Origin: Kumtagia ephedrae
GTDB taxonomy: Bacteria > Pseudomonadota > Alphaproteobacteria > Rhizobiales > Rhizobiaceae
Direction of reading: 5' to 3'
Length of the DNA stretch: 64,000 nt
NCBI RefSeq assembly: GCF_003012745.1
Contig: NZ_PXYK01000008.1
Location: forward strand, 62,001 to 126,000
Under the pieces are notes generated by a model. It searched no databases. It saw only the letters and a list, made by a program, of their open reading frames with translations, and was not told the origin of the DNA. Numbering within the stretch: the stretch's first letter is position 1; the number at the start of each line of letters is the position of its first letter. This document shows positions 9,171-18,246 of the stretch, in pieces. A program made the translations under genes and the position numbers.

Positions 9171-10759
9171 AGTCCCGCGGGCTGAGGGGTCGGCGCCTTG
9201 CGCTGGCCGCCCATCATCAGCCCGATCTCCTCGATGTCGGACGCCGCCGTGTCGACGACGCCCATGATCGCGCCGTGGAACAGCACGGCGATGCGGTCGG
9301 AGAGGTTGAGCAGTTCCTCGAGTTCCTCGGAAATCACCAGAACGGCGACGCCGGCATCGCGAAGCTCGACCAGGTAGCGCATCATGGTGTTGATGGCGCC
9401 GACGTCGAGGCCGCGGCTCGGATAGGCGGCGATGAGCACCTTCGAGGCGATGCGCATCTCCCGGCGGGCGACCAGGCGCTGCTGGTTGCCGCCGGAGAGG
9501 TTGCGCACCGGCATGCCGAAGTCCGGGACCGTGACGGATGCCGCCTCGGCGATCGAGCGGGCGAGCGCCGCCGCCTCGCGCGGCCGATAGAGGAAGCCGG
9601 CCGAAACGGGCGCCTTGCCGTATTCGCGGATGACCGCGTTGTCGGTGACCGAAAGAGCCGGTGCCAGGCCGCTGTGCAGCCGGTCCTCCGGGATGTGGCC
9701 GACGCCGAAGCCGGCAAAGGCGGCCGCATCGGCCGCCGAGAAGTCATGACCGTCTACGATGATCTTTCCGGAAGTCGCCGGCCGCATGCCGGTCAGCACC
9801 TGACTCAGCTCCTTCTGGCCGTTGCCGGCCACTCCGGCGATGCCGAGAATCTCGCCTGCATAGATGTCGAGGTTCACCCGATCGAGCGCGGTGTGGCCGA
9901 GATCGTCGCGCGCTGAGACCCCGCGCAGGCTCATCACCGGCTCGGCCGAGATCTTCGCAGCGCCGGAGGAGCGGGCACGCAGGTCGCTCAGCACGATCTC
10001 ACGGCCGACCATCAGCCTCGCCAGCATGGTCTCGCTGCAGTCGGCCGTCTTCTCGGTGGTGACCTTGCGGCCGCCGCGAAGCACCGTCACCCGGTCCGAG
10101 ATCTCCAGCACCTCGTCGAGCTTGTGGCTGATGAAGATGACAGCGTTGCCGCGCGCGACGAACTGCTTCAGCGCCCTGAACAGCTCGCGCGCCTCGGCCG
10201 GGGTGAGCACGGCGGTCGGCTCGTCGAGGATGAGCACGCGGGCGTTGCGGGCAAGCACGCGCAGGATCTCGACCCGCTGCTGCTCGCCGGTCGACAGATC
10301 GCTGACGCGCGCGCCCGGCCGCACTGCGAGGTTCAACGAGGCGGCAAGATCGGCCGTGCGCGCCTCGAGCGCGGCGGCGCTGATCCGCTTCGGCGTCTGC
10401 GACCAGCCGAGATGGATGTTCTCGGCCACCGTGAAGGCCTTCACCAGCTTGAAATGCTGGTGGACCATGCCGATGCCGGCGGCGATGGCGTCGACCGGCG
10501 AGGCGAAGTGTTTTGCATACCCGTCGACGATGATCTCGCCGGCATCGGGCTGGTAGATGCCGGTCAAAATGTTCATCAGCGTCGACTTGCCGGCGCCGTT
10601 CTCGCCGAGCAGCGCGTGGATTTCCCCCGGCATCACGTCGAGGTCGACGTCCTGGTTGGCGACGACGCCGGGGAAATACTTGGCGATACCCTTCAGCAGC
10701 ACCAGCGGCGGCGTACCTGGGGCAAGCTGCGCCGGGGCGTTGTCGGGCATCGCATCCAT
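9167..10759 (-). CDS. Nucleoside-type ABC transporter ATP-binding protein (two NBDs)
   Basis: A 530-residue protein with two fused nucleotide-binding domains. The first has an intact Walker A (GENGAGKST), the signature LSTGEQQR and Walker B LILDEPT. The second has a degenerate Walker A (GVAGNGQKE) and Walker B (LIAAYPSRG) but a normal LSGGNQQ signature. This asymmetry is normal for RbsA/YufO-type ATPases. The frame is open upstream across the binding-protein gene, but homology begins only after ATG 10759. It supplies energy to the two permeases encoded downstream. Confidence 0.92.
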   Translation of the reverse strand: MDAMPDNAPAQLAPGTPPLVLLKGIAKYFPGVVANQDVDLDVMPGEIHALLGENGAGKSTLMNILTGIYQPDAGEIIVDGYAKHFASPVDAIAAGIGMVHQHFKLVKAFTVAENIHLGWSQTPKRISAAALEARTADLAASLNLAVRPGARVSDLSTGEQQRVEILRVLARNARVLILDEPTAVLTPAEARELFRALKQFVARGNAVIFISHKLDEVLEISDRVTVLRGGRKVTTEKTADCSETMLARLMVGREIVLSDLRARSSGAAKISAEPVMSLRGVSARDDLGHTALDRVNLDIYAGEILGIAGVAGNGQKELSQVLTGMRPATSGKIIVDGHDFSAADAAAFAGFGVGHIPEDRLHSGLAPALSVTDNAVIREYGKAPVSAGFLYRPREAAALARSIAEAASVTVPDFGMPVRNLSGGNQQRLVARREMRIASKVLIAAYPSRGLDVGAINTMMRYLVELRDAGVAVLVISEELEELLNLSDRIAVLFHGAIMGVVDTAASDIEEIGLMMGGQRKAPTPQPAGL

Positions 10760-10782
10760 GGGTTCGGGCCTGCGGGGATGGA

Positions 10783-11898
10783 TCAGAGGCCGCTCACGCC
10801 CTCGATAGACCAATCCCAATTGTAGAGCTCTTCCTCGGTCATGGTCTGGCCGGCGGCGACGCGGACCGCGCCCTTGGCGTCCTTGATCTCGCCGGCGAAC
10901 GGGCTCCAGCCGCCGAGGATCTTGTCGCGCGCCGCGTCGGCCTGCTTGCGCACCTCCTCCGGCACGCTCTCGCCCCAGGCGTCGCGGTCGACGCCGCCGG
11001 TCATCGGCAGGATGTTGCCGCTCGGCACCCACTTGCCCTCCAGTCGCTGGCGCACCTGGTTCACGTAGAACTCCTTGAAGTCGACGATGATGGAGCTGAC
11101 GTAAGCCTTCGGCCCGTAACGGCGGATGTCGGTGTTCCACATCACCGCCTTGGCGCCGCGCTGCTCGGCGACCTGCAGGTAGCCGGCCTCGTCCATGATG
11201 CCGAACAGCAGGTCCGCGCCATTGTCGATCAGCGCCGTGCCGGCCTGGGTGGCTGCCTGCGGATCGAACCAGGAGTTGATGACGATCGTCTGCAGGGTGG
11301 CGTTCGGATTGACCGAACGCGCGCCCATCAGGAAGGCGTTGGTGCCGGAATAGACCGACGGGACCGGGAAGGAGGCGACATAGCCGAGCTTGCCGCTCTT
11401 GCTCATCAGACCGGCGGCAACGCCGGTCACATAGGACGGGTACCAATGGGCGACATAGTAGGTGCCGAGATTGTCGAGCGGGCTGCGGCCGTCGCATTCG
11501 AAGAAGGCGACGTCGGGCGAACGCTTGGCGACGTCGTAGAGGAAGTCGCCGTAGTTCGAGGTGGCGAACACCATGTTGGCGCCTTCCGAGATGAACTGGC
11601 GGAAGGTGCGGGTGGCATCGGCCGAATAGGGGATGCTCTCGACGAACAGCGTCTTCAGCTTGGGGAAGGCCGCCTGCACGGCCTTCATGCCCTGGTCGTG
11701 GCTCCAGGTCCAGCCTTCGTCGGTGACCGGGCCGGTGTGGCCGAAGGCGATGACGGCATCCTCCTCGGCGACGGCCGCGAGCGGGGTCTGCGCACGCGCC
11801 GGCGTGACCAGGCCGGATTTCGGCAGGAGCAGCGAGGCGCCGGCGGCGGCGCCCATGTTGAGGAAACCTCGGCGGGAGAGATTGCGCAGATCGATCAT
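10783..11898 (-). CDS. BMP family ABC transporter substrate-binding protein
   Basis: A 371-residue exported binding protein of the BMP/PnrA (Med) family, which bind purine nucleosides or related ligands. The N-terminus has a twin-arginine-like SRRGFL followed by a hydrophobic stretch and Ala-Arg-Ala-Gln, suggesting Tat or Sec export with cleavage near residue 37. The domain follows with IAFGHTGPVTDEGW. I start at the ATG at 11898, where AAAGGA sits about nine bases upstream. It lies between the deaminase gene and the ATPase gene, so uptake and deamination are probably co-expressed. Confidence 0.9.
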   Translation of the reverse strand: MIDLRNLSRRGFLNMGAAAGASLLLPKSGLVTPARAQTPLAAVAEEDAVIAFGHTGPVTDEGWTWSHDQGMKAVQAAFPKLKTLFVESIPYSADATRTFRQFISEGANMVFATSNYGDFLYDVAKRSPDVAFFECDGRSPLDNLGTYYVAHWYPSYVTGVAAGLMSKSGKLGYVASFPVPSVYSGTNAFLMGARSVNPNATLQTIVINSWFDPQAATQAGTALIDNGADLLFGIMDEAGYLQVAEQRGAKAVMWNTDIRRYGPKAYVSSIIVDFKEFYVNQVRQRLEGKWVPSGNILPMTGGVDRDAWGESVPEEVRKQADAARDKILGGWSPFAGEIKDAKGAVRVAAGQTMTEEELYNWDWSIEGVSGL

Positions 11899-11924
11899 GC
11901 TTCGGTCCTTTGTTCGGTGTCGGT

Positions 11925-12965
11925 TCAGCTCGGGAGAGGAAGTTCGGTGTCGATGAGGCGGTCGATTTCGGCCGACCAGTCGGCAATCCATGCCTGCTTG
12001 ACGCCGTCATCGAGCCAAGCGGCCTGGAGGCCGGCGAGCGCGATCGTCTTGAGAGCCTGGGGGGAAAGGCCGAAGTTTTCCGCAACCAGCGCATACTCCC
12101 GATCGAGCGTCGTGCCGAACATCGCAGGGTCGTCGGTGTGGATGGTGACGTTGAGCCCGGCCTCGATCATCCGGCGGATCGCATGGTCGGGCGCGGCGAG
12201 GTTGCGCCAGACGGTGGTCGTCAGCGTGGTGGTCGGGCAGCAGGTGAAGACGATGTTGCGTTCCCGGCAATGCTCGACCAGGGCCGGATCGTCGACGACG
12301 TGGTAGCCGTGGTCGACGCGGCCGAGGCCGAGCACGTCGACGCTGTCGCGGACATAGTCCGCCGGGCCGTCCTCGCCGGCATGGTTGGTGACGTTCAGGC
12401 CGGCAGCCCGTGCCCGCTCGACGATACCAGCGAACATCGGCGGCGGGTTAGGGCGCTCGTCATAGTCGAAGCCGATGCCGATCACCTCGGCCGGCCGCTC
12501 GGCCAGCACCATGTCCAGGAAGCGCTCGCCGCCTTCCACGCCAAGCGGCTTGGCATGCGCCGGTATCAGCTTCGCCACGAGGCCGTAGCGCTCCTTCGCG
12601 CGGCGAAAACCGTCGAGGATGCCGTCCAGCATGGTCGCGTAGGCCACGCCATGGGCAAGATGCGCATGCGGGCTGAAGAACATCTCGACATAGCGCGCGC
12701 CGCCGAGGGCACAGCGCTCCAGCGTCTCGAAGGTGACGCGCGAGAAATCGTCCGCGGTCCTGATCGAGGCGCAGACGAGATCGTAGACCTTCAGGAAGTC
12801 CTGCAGATTGCCGTAGCTGTAGAGTTCCGCAACCGGCTTGCCGGCCGGCAGGGCGACCCCGTTGCGGGCAGCCAGTTCGGCAAAGGTCGAGGCTGAAACC
12901 GCACCTTCAAGATGCAGGTGCAGCTCCGCCTTCGGCATGCGCTGCACGAAACTCGCCAAAGACAT
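11925..12965 (-). CDS. Adenosine deaminase family protein (adenosine or adenine deaminase)
   Basis: A 346-residue metal-dependent hydrolase of the adenosine deaminase family. Metal and catalytic motifs are PKAELHLHLEG near the N-terminus, Asn-His-Ala-Gly-Glu-Asp (catalytic Glu), the His-Gly-Tyr-His motif and His-Thr-Asp-Asp-Pro. The Asp-Asp-Pro-Ala-Met-Phe-Gly ending also resembles bacterial Aah1-type adenine deaminases, so nucleoside versus base specificity is open. The start at 12965 is chosen because the conserved domain begins nine residues later. It is the first gene of the uptake operon and divergent from the oxygenase cluster across 258 bp. Confidence 0.88.
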   Translation of the reverse strand: MSLASFVQRMPKAELHLHLEGAVSASTFAELAARNGVALPAGKPVAELYSYGNLQDFLKVYDLVCASIRTADDFSRVTFETLERCALGGARYVEMFFSPHAHLAHGVAYATMLDGILDGFRRAKERYGLVAKLIPAHAKPLGVEGGERFLDMVLAERPAEVIGIGFDYDERPNPPPMFAGIVERARAAGLNVTNHAGEDGPADYVRDSVDVLGLGRVDHGYHVVDDPALVEHCRERNIVFTCCPTTTLTTTVWRNLAAPDHAIRRMIEAGLNVTIHTDDPAMFGTTLDREYALVAENFGLSPQALKTIALAGLQAAWLDDGVKQAWIADWSAEIDRLIDTELPLPS

Positions 12966-13114
12966 GATGCTACCCCGTATTGCCGGAAGGAAGCGCCGGG
13001 CCAGCCGGCGCGCCATCCCCCGTCCCCTGTGTGTCCGGCCGCCGGCATGTTCGATATTCATGCTCTTTCAAGGCCGTCTTGTCCTTCTATACGCAACACA
13101 TGTCAGGGAATTTG

Positions 13115-13170
13115 GGCTTGCACAAGCCTAAAAATGATGCCTAATTAGACAAGAAATCAAGTTGCCTAAT
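13115..13170. promoter_or_regulatory. Operator-like repeats in the shared divergent promoter region
   Basis: Within the 258-bp gap between the deaminase/uptake operon (minus) and the oxygenase cluster (plus) lie three regular elements: an inverted repeat GGCTTG-CA-CAAGCC at 13115-13128; the palindrome CTAATTAG at 13141-13148; and two direct copies of TGCCTAAT at 13138-13145 and 13163-13170, 25 bp apart. Their clustering in an AT-rich pocket of a GC-rich genome suggests regulator binding controlling both operons. I could not assign clear -35/-10 boxes. Confidence 0.4.
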
Positions 13171-13223
13171 CAACAGGCAGACGGCTCGAATTCCAGGCAG
13201 GCGATGCGACCGGATCGGCAGCA

Positions 13224-13499
13224 ATGGCCGCAGTGACCGAAACGACACGGCTTTCTTTCGTCGGACGGCTGGCGCAGCCCGGCTTCGCCGCCTTCGTTCG
13301 CCAGCGCGCCGCCAGGCTCGAGCTGGAGCTCGCGGTCCACGGCGCCGGCAGCGGCCGCTTCACCGTCGACGTGTCCGGCCAGCCGGACCTGATCGACGCG
13401 TTCGAGATGGCGTGCAGCCTCGGCCCGCTCGACAGCCTCGTGCTCGACTGCGAGCGGACTGCAACTCACCGAACGTCCGGAGGAGACCAGGAACGATGA
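13224..13499 (+). CDS. Acylphosphatase-like protein lacking the catalytic residues
   Basis: A 91-residue protein whose N-terminal half aligns by eye with acylphosphatases (Gly-Arg-x5-Gly-Phe-x2-Phe-Val, then an Arg-rich helix and a Gly-Arg-Phe-x-Val-x-Val strand). Acylphosphatase needs the Arg after Gly-Phe and an Asn at the next turn. Here the Arg is Ala22, and His-Gly occupies the Asn region, so hydrolase activity is not expected. Its stop overlaps the Rieske gene start (ATGA), which ties it to that gene. The start is uncertain (no strong ribosome site). It may be a binding or assembly partner rather than an enzyme. Confidence 0.65.
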   Translation: MAAVTETTRLSFVGRLAQPGFAAFVRQRAARLELELAVHGAGSGRFTVDVSGQPDLIDAFEMACSLGPLDSLVLDCERTATHRTSGGDQER

Positions 13500-14215
13500 C
13501 CATGACCGGCGGTTGGCATCCGGTGGCGCTATCGACCTCGATCGAGCCCGCGAGCTCGGCCGGCACCCATATCGGCGGAGGCGAGTTCGTGGTGTGGCGC
13601 GACGGCAGCGGCGCCGCCCATGTGTGGGAGGACCGCTGCCCGCATCGCGGCATGAAGCTCAGCTTCGGTTTCGTGCGCGGCGACCATATCGCCTGCCTCT
13701 ATCACGGCTGGCAGTACGACGCGGCCGGCCGCTGCCGCTACATCCCCGCCCATCCCGACCTCGAAGTGCCGAAGACGATCACCGTGCCGGCCTACCGGAC
13801 GGTCGAGGCGGCCGGCATGATCTGGGCGAGCAGGGATCCGGAGCCGGCAACGGCCCCGGCCGATCCGGGCGAGGTCGTGCCGGTGCGTAGCCTCTATCTG
13901 GCAGCCTCTGCAGAAACAGTGCTGCAGGTGGTCGAAGGTTTTCCGCCACGCCCGTTCGGCGGCGATGCCGGTCCAGCCGGGCTCGAGCCCGTGGGCGCCA
14001 ACCTCCACCGACTGGACATCGGACCGGACACGCTGCTGCTCGGCCTGCAACGGCTTTCCGACGAGCGCACCGCCCTGCACATCGTGATCGCCGGCCCGGC
14101 CGAAACCTATTCGGGGGAAGGCCAGAAACATTTTCTCGCCTGGACGGCGGCGCTGCGGCACCGCCTCGAATCGGCGCCGGCAGCCGACGCCGTCCTGTCG
14201 ACGGAGGCCGTGTGA
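13496..14215 (+). CDS. Stand-alone Rieske [2Fe-2S] protein
   Basis: A 239-residue protein with a complete oxygenase-type Rieske centre: Cys48-x-His50 and Cys67-x2-His70, in Cys-Pro-His-Arg-Gly and Cys-Leu-Tyr-His-Gly-Trp. The C-terminal 125 residues contain no mononuclear-iron motif (Asp-x2-His-x4-His), so it is not a full ring-hydroxylating oxygenase alpha subunit. GGAGGA precedes the ATG at 13496, and the start overlaps the previous stop. About 8 kb downstream in the same cluster, the oxygenase at 21873 has the iron site but no Rieske motif. The inference is that this protein delivers electrons to that one. Confidence 0.85.
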   Translation: MTMTGGWHPVALSTSIEPASSAGTHIGGGEFVVWRDGSGAAHVWEDRCPHRGMKLSFGFVRGDHIACLYHGWQYDAAGRCRYIPAHPDLEVPKTITVPAYRTVEAAGMIWASRDPEPATAPADPGEVVPVRSLYLAASAETVLQVVEGFPPRPFGGDAGPAGLEPVGANLHRLDIGPDTLLLGLQRLSDERTALHIVIAGPAETYSGEGQKHFLAWTAALRHRLESAPAADAVLSTEAV

Positions 14216-14847
14216 TGGCGGGGATTGTCTTCCACAACTACGAGCTGGACGAATGCTGCTACAAGGTCCGGCTGGCGCTCTCCATGCTGGGTCTCGAATG
14301 GCAGACGGTCGCGGTCGATGCCTTTCCCGGCAGCGAGCAGGTCTCGCCGCTCTATCTGGCGATGAACCCGCTCGGCAGCCTGCCGATCCTCAAGGACGGC
14401 GGCCTCGTCCTCCACGGCGCCGAAACCATCCTTGCGCACCTGGCTCGCAGCCGCGATCCATCCGGCCGCTGGCTGCCGGCCGGCGGCGGCGAGTTTGCCG
14501 GCGTGATGCAGTGGCTGGTGTTTTCCGCCGCCTCCCTCTCGGTGACGGTCCGCGCGCGCAGCAGTGCGCTGTTCGACACGCCCGGCGACGAGGAGGCGCC
14601 GCGCGCGTCGGCGGCGAAGGCGTTGCGCATCATGGATGACCACATGACCGCCCGCGGCTTCGATGGTGCGGACTGGTTCGCCGCCGGCCACGCGACCATC
14701 GCCGACATCGCGCTGTTTCCGGCCTTCGCACTTAGCCGCGACTACGGCGTCGACCACGATGAATATCCGGCGCTGCGCCGCTGGGCTCGACGCTTCCGCG
14801 CCGTGCCGGGCTTTATGACGATGCCTGGCATTCCGGACTATCATTGA
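14215..14847 (+). CDS. Glutathione S-transferase family protein (NdmE-like context)
   Basis: A 210-residue GST-fold protein. The thioredoxin-like N-terminal domain has Asn51-Pro52 and the cis-proline Pro57 ([12 protein letters not shown]), and Glu70-Thr71 where GSTs contact the glutathione gamma-glutamyl group. The helical C-terminal domain follows. The ATG at 14215 shares its A with the Rieske stop codon and has GGAGG eight bases upstream. In Pseudomonas putida CBB5 a GST-like protein, NdmE, is required for the Rieske-type N7-demethylase NdmCD, so a structural role here is a plausible alternative to catalysis. Confidence 0.85.
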   Translation: MAGIVFHNYELDECCYKVRLALSMLGLEWQTVAVDAFPGSEQVSPLYLAMNPLGSLPILKDGGLVLHGAETILAHLARSRDPSGRWLPAGGGEFAGVMQWLVFSAASLSVTVRARSSALFDTPGDEEAPRASAAKALRIMDDHMTARGFDGADWFAAGHATIADIALFPAFALSRDYGVDHDEYPALRRWARRFRAVPGFMTMPGIPDYH

Positions 14848-14908
14848 CACGGAATCATCCCAGGCGGACTCCCCCGCCCGTCGCGTCGATCGCAACCAAG
14901 GAACACGC

Positions 14909-16711
14909 ATGAGCCCGCTGACCCGCTTCTCCGTCCAACCGCTGTCGGCCATGACGCGAAAACTGGCCGACGTCGCCTCGGGACGGTCCGATCCCGACTT
15001 GGTCATCGCCGGCGCGCGGGTGCTGTCGACCTATTCGGAACGCATCCTCGACGGCCGGGAAATCTGGCTGTCGGGCGGCCGCATCGCCGCGGTGAAGTCG
15101 GCCGGCACGTACAAGGGTGGCGGCGCCAAGATCTACGACGCCAAAGGCGGCATCGTCGCGCCCGGCCTCGTCGACCCGCATATCCACATCGAATCCTCGA
15201 TGGTGACCGCCTGCGCCTATGCAGAAGCGGCGCTGCTCAACGGCACCACGACGATCTTCTGCGACAGCCACGAGATCGGCAATGTGATGGACGTGGCCGG
15301 CGTCGAGGCAATGCTTGAGGACGCCCGCCAGGCGCCTTTGTCGATCTTCCTCACCGTGCCCAGCACGGTGCCTGCGACCTCCGCGCTACTGGAAACGGCG
15401 GGCGGCGACCTGACGGCGGAAAAGATCGGGGCGCTGTTCGACAAATGGCCGGAAGCGGTGGCGCTGGGCGAAAAGATGGATTTCGTCCAGGTCGCCACGG
15501 GCGACGAGCGCAGCCATGCCATCCTGGCGGCGGCGCTCCGGCGCGGCCGGCCCGTCTCCGGCCATGTCTACGGGCGCGAGTTCGTTTCGGCCTATGCGGC
15601 GTCGGGCGTGACCGACACCCATGAGGCGATCGACCGCGAGATCGCCGACGACATGCTGGAGGCCGGCATCTGGCTGTTCCTGCGCGGCGGCCCGCCGACA
15701 ACGCCGTGGCACAGCCTGCCGCAGGCGATCAGGACCATCACCGAGCTCGGCGCCTCGCACAAGCGCATCGCGGTCTGCACCGACGACCGCGACGCCGACG
15801 ACCTCTTATTGTTCGGCCTCGACTGGGTGGTGCGCGAGGCAATCAAGGCCGGCATGACGCCGGAGCAGGCATGGGCGATGGGCTCGCTGCACGGCGCCAC
15901 CCGCTTCGGCATGGACGGCGAGATCGGCGGGTTGGGCGGCGCCCGGCGCGCCGACCTGGTGCTGCTCGACGATGCCTTCAAGCCGGTCAGCACCTGGTAT
16001 GGCGGCGAGCTGGTGGTCGAGGACCGCAAAATCACGCCGCTGCTCGACCAGGCCTTGTCCTCCCGCTACCGCTATCCGGAGGCGGCCTACCATACGGTGA
16101 AGCTGCCGAAGCAGATCCGGCTGACCCCCGAGCTTCCCGCCGGGACGGTAGTGGCGCATGCCATCCGCACGGAGCTGCCCGGCATCACGCTCGGCCACGA
16201 GACGATTACGCTGGAGCCGGCCAACGACTGGCGGAGCCATTTCGACCGCCATGGCCTATGCTTCGTCACGGTGGTGGAGCGGCATGGCAAGTCGGCCGGC
16301 AACGTGGCGCACGGCCTGCTCAGCAATTTCACGCTGAAGCACGGCGCCGTCGCCTCCTCCGTCGGCCATGACAGCCACAACATCATCATCGCCGGCGTCG
16401 ACGAGAGCGACATGCAGGTGGCGCTGCGCGCTATCGAGGACAAGCAGGGCGGCGTCTGCGTGGTGGTGGATGGCAAGGTGAGGGCGATGGTCGAGCTGCC
16501 GATCGCCGGGCTGCTGTCCGACAAGCGCGTGACCGAAGTCGCCGAAGAGGTGAAGGCGCTGAAGCGGGAATGGGAAGCCGCCGGCTGCTCCATCCCCTAT
16601 ATGGGCTTCAACCTCATCCCGCTCTCGGTCATCCCGGAGATACGCATCACCGACAAGGGCCTGGTGCTGGTGCCGGAAATGGAGATCGTGCCGCTGTTCG
16701 AGGCGGCCTGA
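14909..16711 (+). CDS. ade: Adenine deaminase (AdeC type)
   Basis: A 600-residue amidohydrolase of the AdeC adenine deaminase family, converting adenine to hypoxanthine and ammonia at a binuclear metal site. The metal motif His91-Ile-His93-Ile-Glu95-Ser-Ser is visible, followed by [15 protein letters not shown] and [11 protein letters not shown] and the C-terminal domain typical of the family. AAGGA lies about seven bases before the ATG. With the other deaminase at 11.9 kb, the locus has two enzymes able to remove the 6-amino group of purines. A related purine or pterin substrate is possible. Confidence 0.92.
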   Translation: MSPLTRFSVQPLSAMTRKLADVASGRSDPDLVIAGARVLSTYSERILDGREIWLSGGRIAAVKSAGTYKGGGAKIYDAKGGIVAPGLVDPHIHIESSMVTACAYAEAALLNGTTTIFCDSHEIGNVMDVAGVEAMLEDARQAPLSIFLTVPSTVPATSALLETAGGDLTAEKIGALFDKWPEAVALGEKMDFVQVATGDERSHAILAAALRRGRPVSGHVYGREFVSAYAASGVTDTHEAIDREIADDMLEAGIWLFLRGGPPTTPWHSLPQAIRTITELGASHKRIAVCTDDRDADDLLLFGLDWVVREAIKAGMTPEQAWAMGSLHGATRFGMDGEIGGLGGARRADLVLLDDAFKPVSTWYGGELVVEDRKITPLLDQALSSRYRYPEAAYHTVKLPKQIRLTPELPAGTVVAHAIRTELPGITLGHETITLEPANDWRSHFDRHGLCFVTVVERHGKSAGNVAHGLLSNFTLKHGAVASSVGHDSHNIIIAGVDESDMQVALRAIEDKQGGVCVVVDGKVRAMVELPIAGLLSDKRVTEVAEEVKALKREWEAAGCSIPYMGFNLIPLSVIPEIRITDKGLVLVPEMEIVPLFEAA

Positions 16712-16714
16712 GCG

Positions 16715-17635
16715 ATGGACCTCTACCGGCTCGGCCTGGTCTCCCCGCGCATCCACTATTTCCAGCTGGTCGCGCGGCTGGGCTCGATCCGCCAGACGGC
16801 ACAGGTGCTCAACGTCGCCCCGTCCTCGATCAGCCGGGTGATCAAGGGGCTCGAGGATGAGATCGGCACGCCGCTGTTTGAGCGCGTCCGGCAGCGGCTG
16901 AAGCTGACCAGCGCCGGCGAGCTGCTGCTCTACCACGCCCGCCACAGCACCACCGAGCTGGCGCGCGCCTGGTCGGAGATCAACGACCTGCGCGGGCTGA
17001 ACCGCGGCGCCGTTTCGGTCACCGTGGTTGAGAGCGTGGCGCGCGGCCTGATGCCGGCGGCACTCGCCGAATTCTGGGCACGCCATCCGCTGATCACCGT
17101 CGACGTGCGGGTGGCGGCGTCGCAGCAGGCCTGCGACGCGGTCGCCGAGGGCGATTGCGACCTGGCGCTCGCCTTCGACGTGCGCGTGCCGCGCAGCGTG
17201 CGCCGGATCGCTGCCGTGCCGCTGCCGCTGGGGGTGGTCACCCATCCGGGCAGTCGCTTTGCCGGCCGCAAGGAGCTGAAGCTGTTCGACCTCTCCGGCG
17301 AGCAGGTGATCCTGTCCGACGGCAGCCTCGCGCTCGGCCTTTCCGTGGAGGAGGCGATCAGCCGCTCGATCATCGACCTGACCCGGCGCTCGCGTACCAA
17401 TTCGATCGGGCTGATGATCGAGCTGGCGAGGATGAAGCTCGGTACCGTGCTGCAGACGCGCATCGGCGTCGAGCCGGAGATCGCCGACGGCACGCTGATC
17501 TTCGTGCCGCTGCGCGACACGAAGATACCGCCGCGCCGGCTGATGCTGCTGACCCGGCCGGAGCGCGAGATGTCGGACGCGGCCTCGGCATTCGCCGCCC
17601 AGCTCGCCCGTACGGTCGAGGGGCTGGCACGGTAG
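16715..17635 (+). CDS. LysR family transcriptional regulator
   Basis: A 306-residue regulator with an N-terminal winged helix-turn-helix (about residues 17-60, Ser-Ile-Arg-Gln-Thr-Ala-Gln-Val-Leu-Asn-Val-Ala-Pro-Ser-Ser-Ile-Ser) and a periplasmic-binding-like effector domain. It starts three bases after the ade stop, so it is probably co-transcribed with ade. LysR-like dyads lie in the 110-bp gap just downstream (17659-17695), suggesting it controls the next transcription unit. The effector is likely a cluster substrate or product (inference). Confidence 0.92.
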   Translation: MDLYRLGLVSPRIHYFQLVARLGSIRQTAQVLNVAPSSISRVIKGLEDEIGTPLFERVRQRLKLTSAGELLLYHARHSTTELARAWSEINDLRGLNRGAVSVTVVESVARGLMPAALAEFWARHPLITVDVRVAASQQACDAVAEGDCDLALAFDVRVPRSVRRIAAVPLPLGVVTHPGSRFAGRKELKLFDLSGEQVILSDGSLALGLSVEEAISRSIIDLTRRSRTNSIGLMIELARMKLGTVLQTRIGVEPEIADGTLIFVPLRDTKIPPRRLMLLTRPEREMSDAASAFAAQLARTVEGLAR

Positions 17636-17658
17636 GGGATCGCCGCCGTCCAAGTTGT

Positions 17659-17695
17659 TGCGTTTGACGCATCACAATCGCGCGGACATTTGTCC
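17659..17695 (+). promoter_or_regulatory. LysR-type box and second dyad before the thiamine-diphosphate enzyme genes
   Basis: TGCGT-TTG-ACGCA at 17659-17671 is a 13-bp dyad of exact T-N11-A form, the LysR box layout. A second dyad, GGACA-TT-TGTCC, lies at 17684-17695, 25 bp further on and still 50 bp before the start codon at 17746. Paired dyads directly after a lysR gene fit recognition and activation sites. A promoter is not otherwise clear. Confidence 0.5.
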
Positions 17696-17745
17696 TATCC
17701 GGAACAGCCTGCTTCTGCGAATCTCAGCCGCATGGAGAGACATCG

Positions 17746-18246
17746 ATGAAGCAGAGCGCAGTCGACGCCGTCATTCGCGGGCTGAAGAAGGCGGGTGTCA
17801 GCATCGTCTGCTACCTGCCGGATTCGCTATTCAAGGAGCTTTACCCCGCGCTCGACGCCGATCCCGACATCCGCACGATCCGCGTCACCAACGAGGGCGA
17901 AGGCGCGGCGATCTGCGGCGGCGTGTTCCTGTCGGGCAAGCGGGCGGCGCTGGTGATGGAGAATTCCGGCCTGCGCGCCTCCGTCGAGCCGCTGGCGCGC
18001 ATGGGGCTCGGCGCCGGCATACCCGTAGTGATGCTGATGAGCTATCGCGGCGAGCTCGGCGAGAACAACTGGTGGGCCATTCCGCACGGCATCACCATGG
18101 AGCCGGTGCTCGACGCGCTGCGCATCCCTTACCGCGTCGTGCGCGAGGAAGCCGGCATCGAGCAGGCGATCGCCGATGCCTATTCCTGGTCCTACGCCTC
18201 CTACTATCACTCGGCGGTGGCGCTCGGCGGAGAGGTGGTGCGATGA
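17746..18246 (+). CDS. Thiamine-diphosphate enzyme, N-terminal (PYR) subunit, sulfopyruvate decarboxylase alpha-like
   Basis: A 166-residue protein corresponding to the pyrimidine-binding domain of thiamine-diphosphate decarboxylases, encoded separately as in ComD of sulfopyruvate decarboxylase. The cofactor-activating glutamate is likely in Asn49-Glu50-Gly-Glu52, and GENSG-type contacts appear in Met-Glu-Asn-Ser-Gly-Leu. It overlaps the beta-like subunit gene by four bases (ATGA), so the two are made together. Phosphonopyruvate decarboxylase and other 2-oxoacid decarboxylases share this split form. No coenzyme M genes are present, so the substrate is probably different. Confidence 0.8.
   Translation: MKQSAVDAVIRGLKKAGVSIVCYLPDSLFKELYPALDADPDIRTIRVTNEGEGAAICGGVFLSGKRAALVMENSGLRASVEPLARMGLGAGIPVVMLMSYRGELGENNWWAIPHGITMEPVLDALRIPYRVVREEAGIEQAIADAYSWSYASYYHSAVALGGEVVR

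Noticed and set aside
9167..12094. A single 975-codon minus-strand frame joining the ATPase and the binding protein
   Set aside because: Only the part after ATG 10759 resembles an ABC ATPase; the remainder is the binding-protein and deaminase genes read out of phase.
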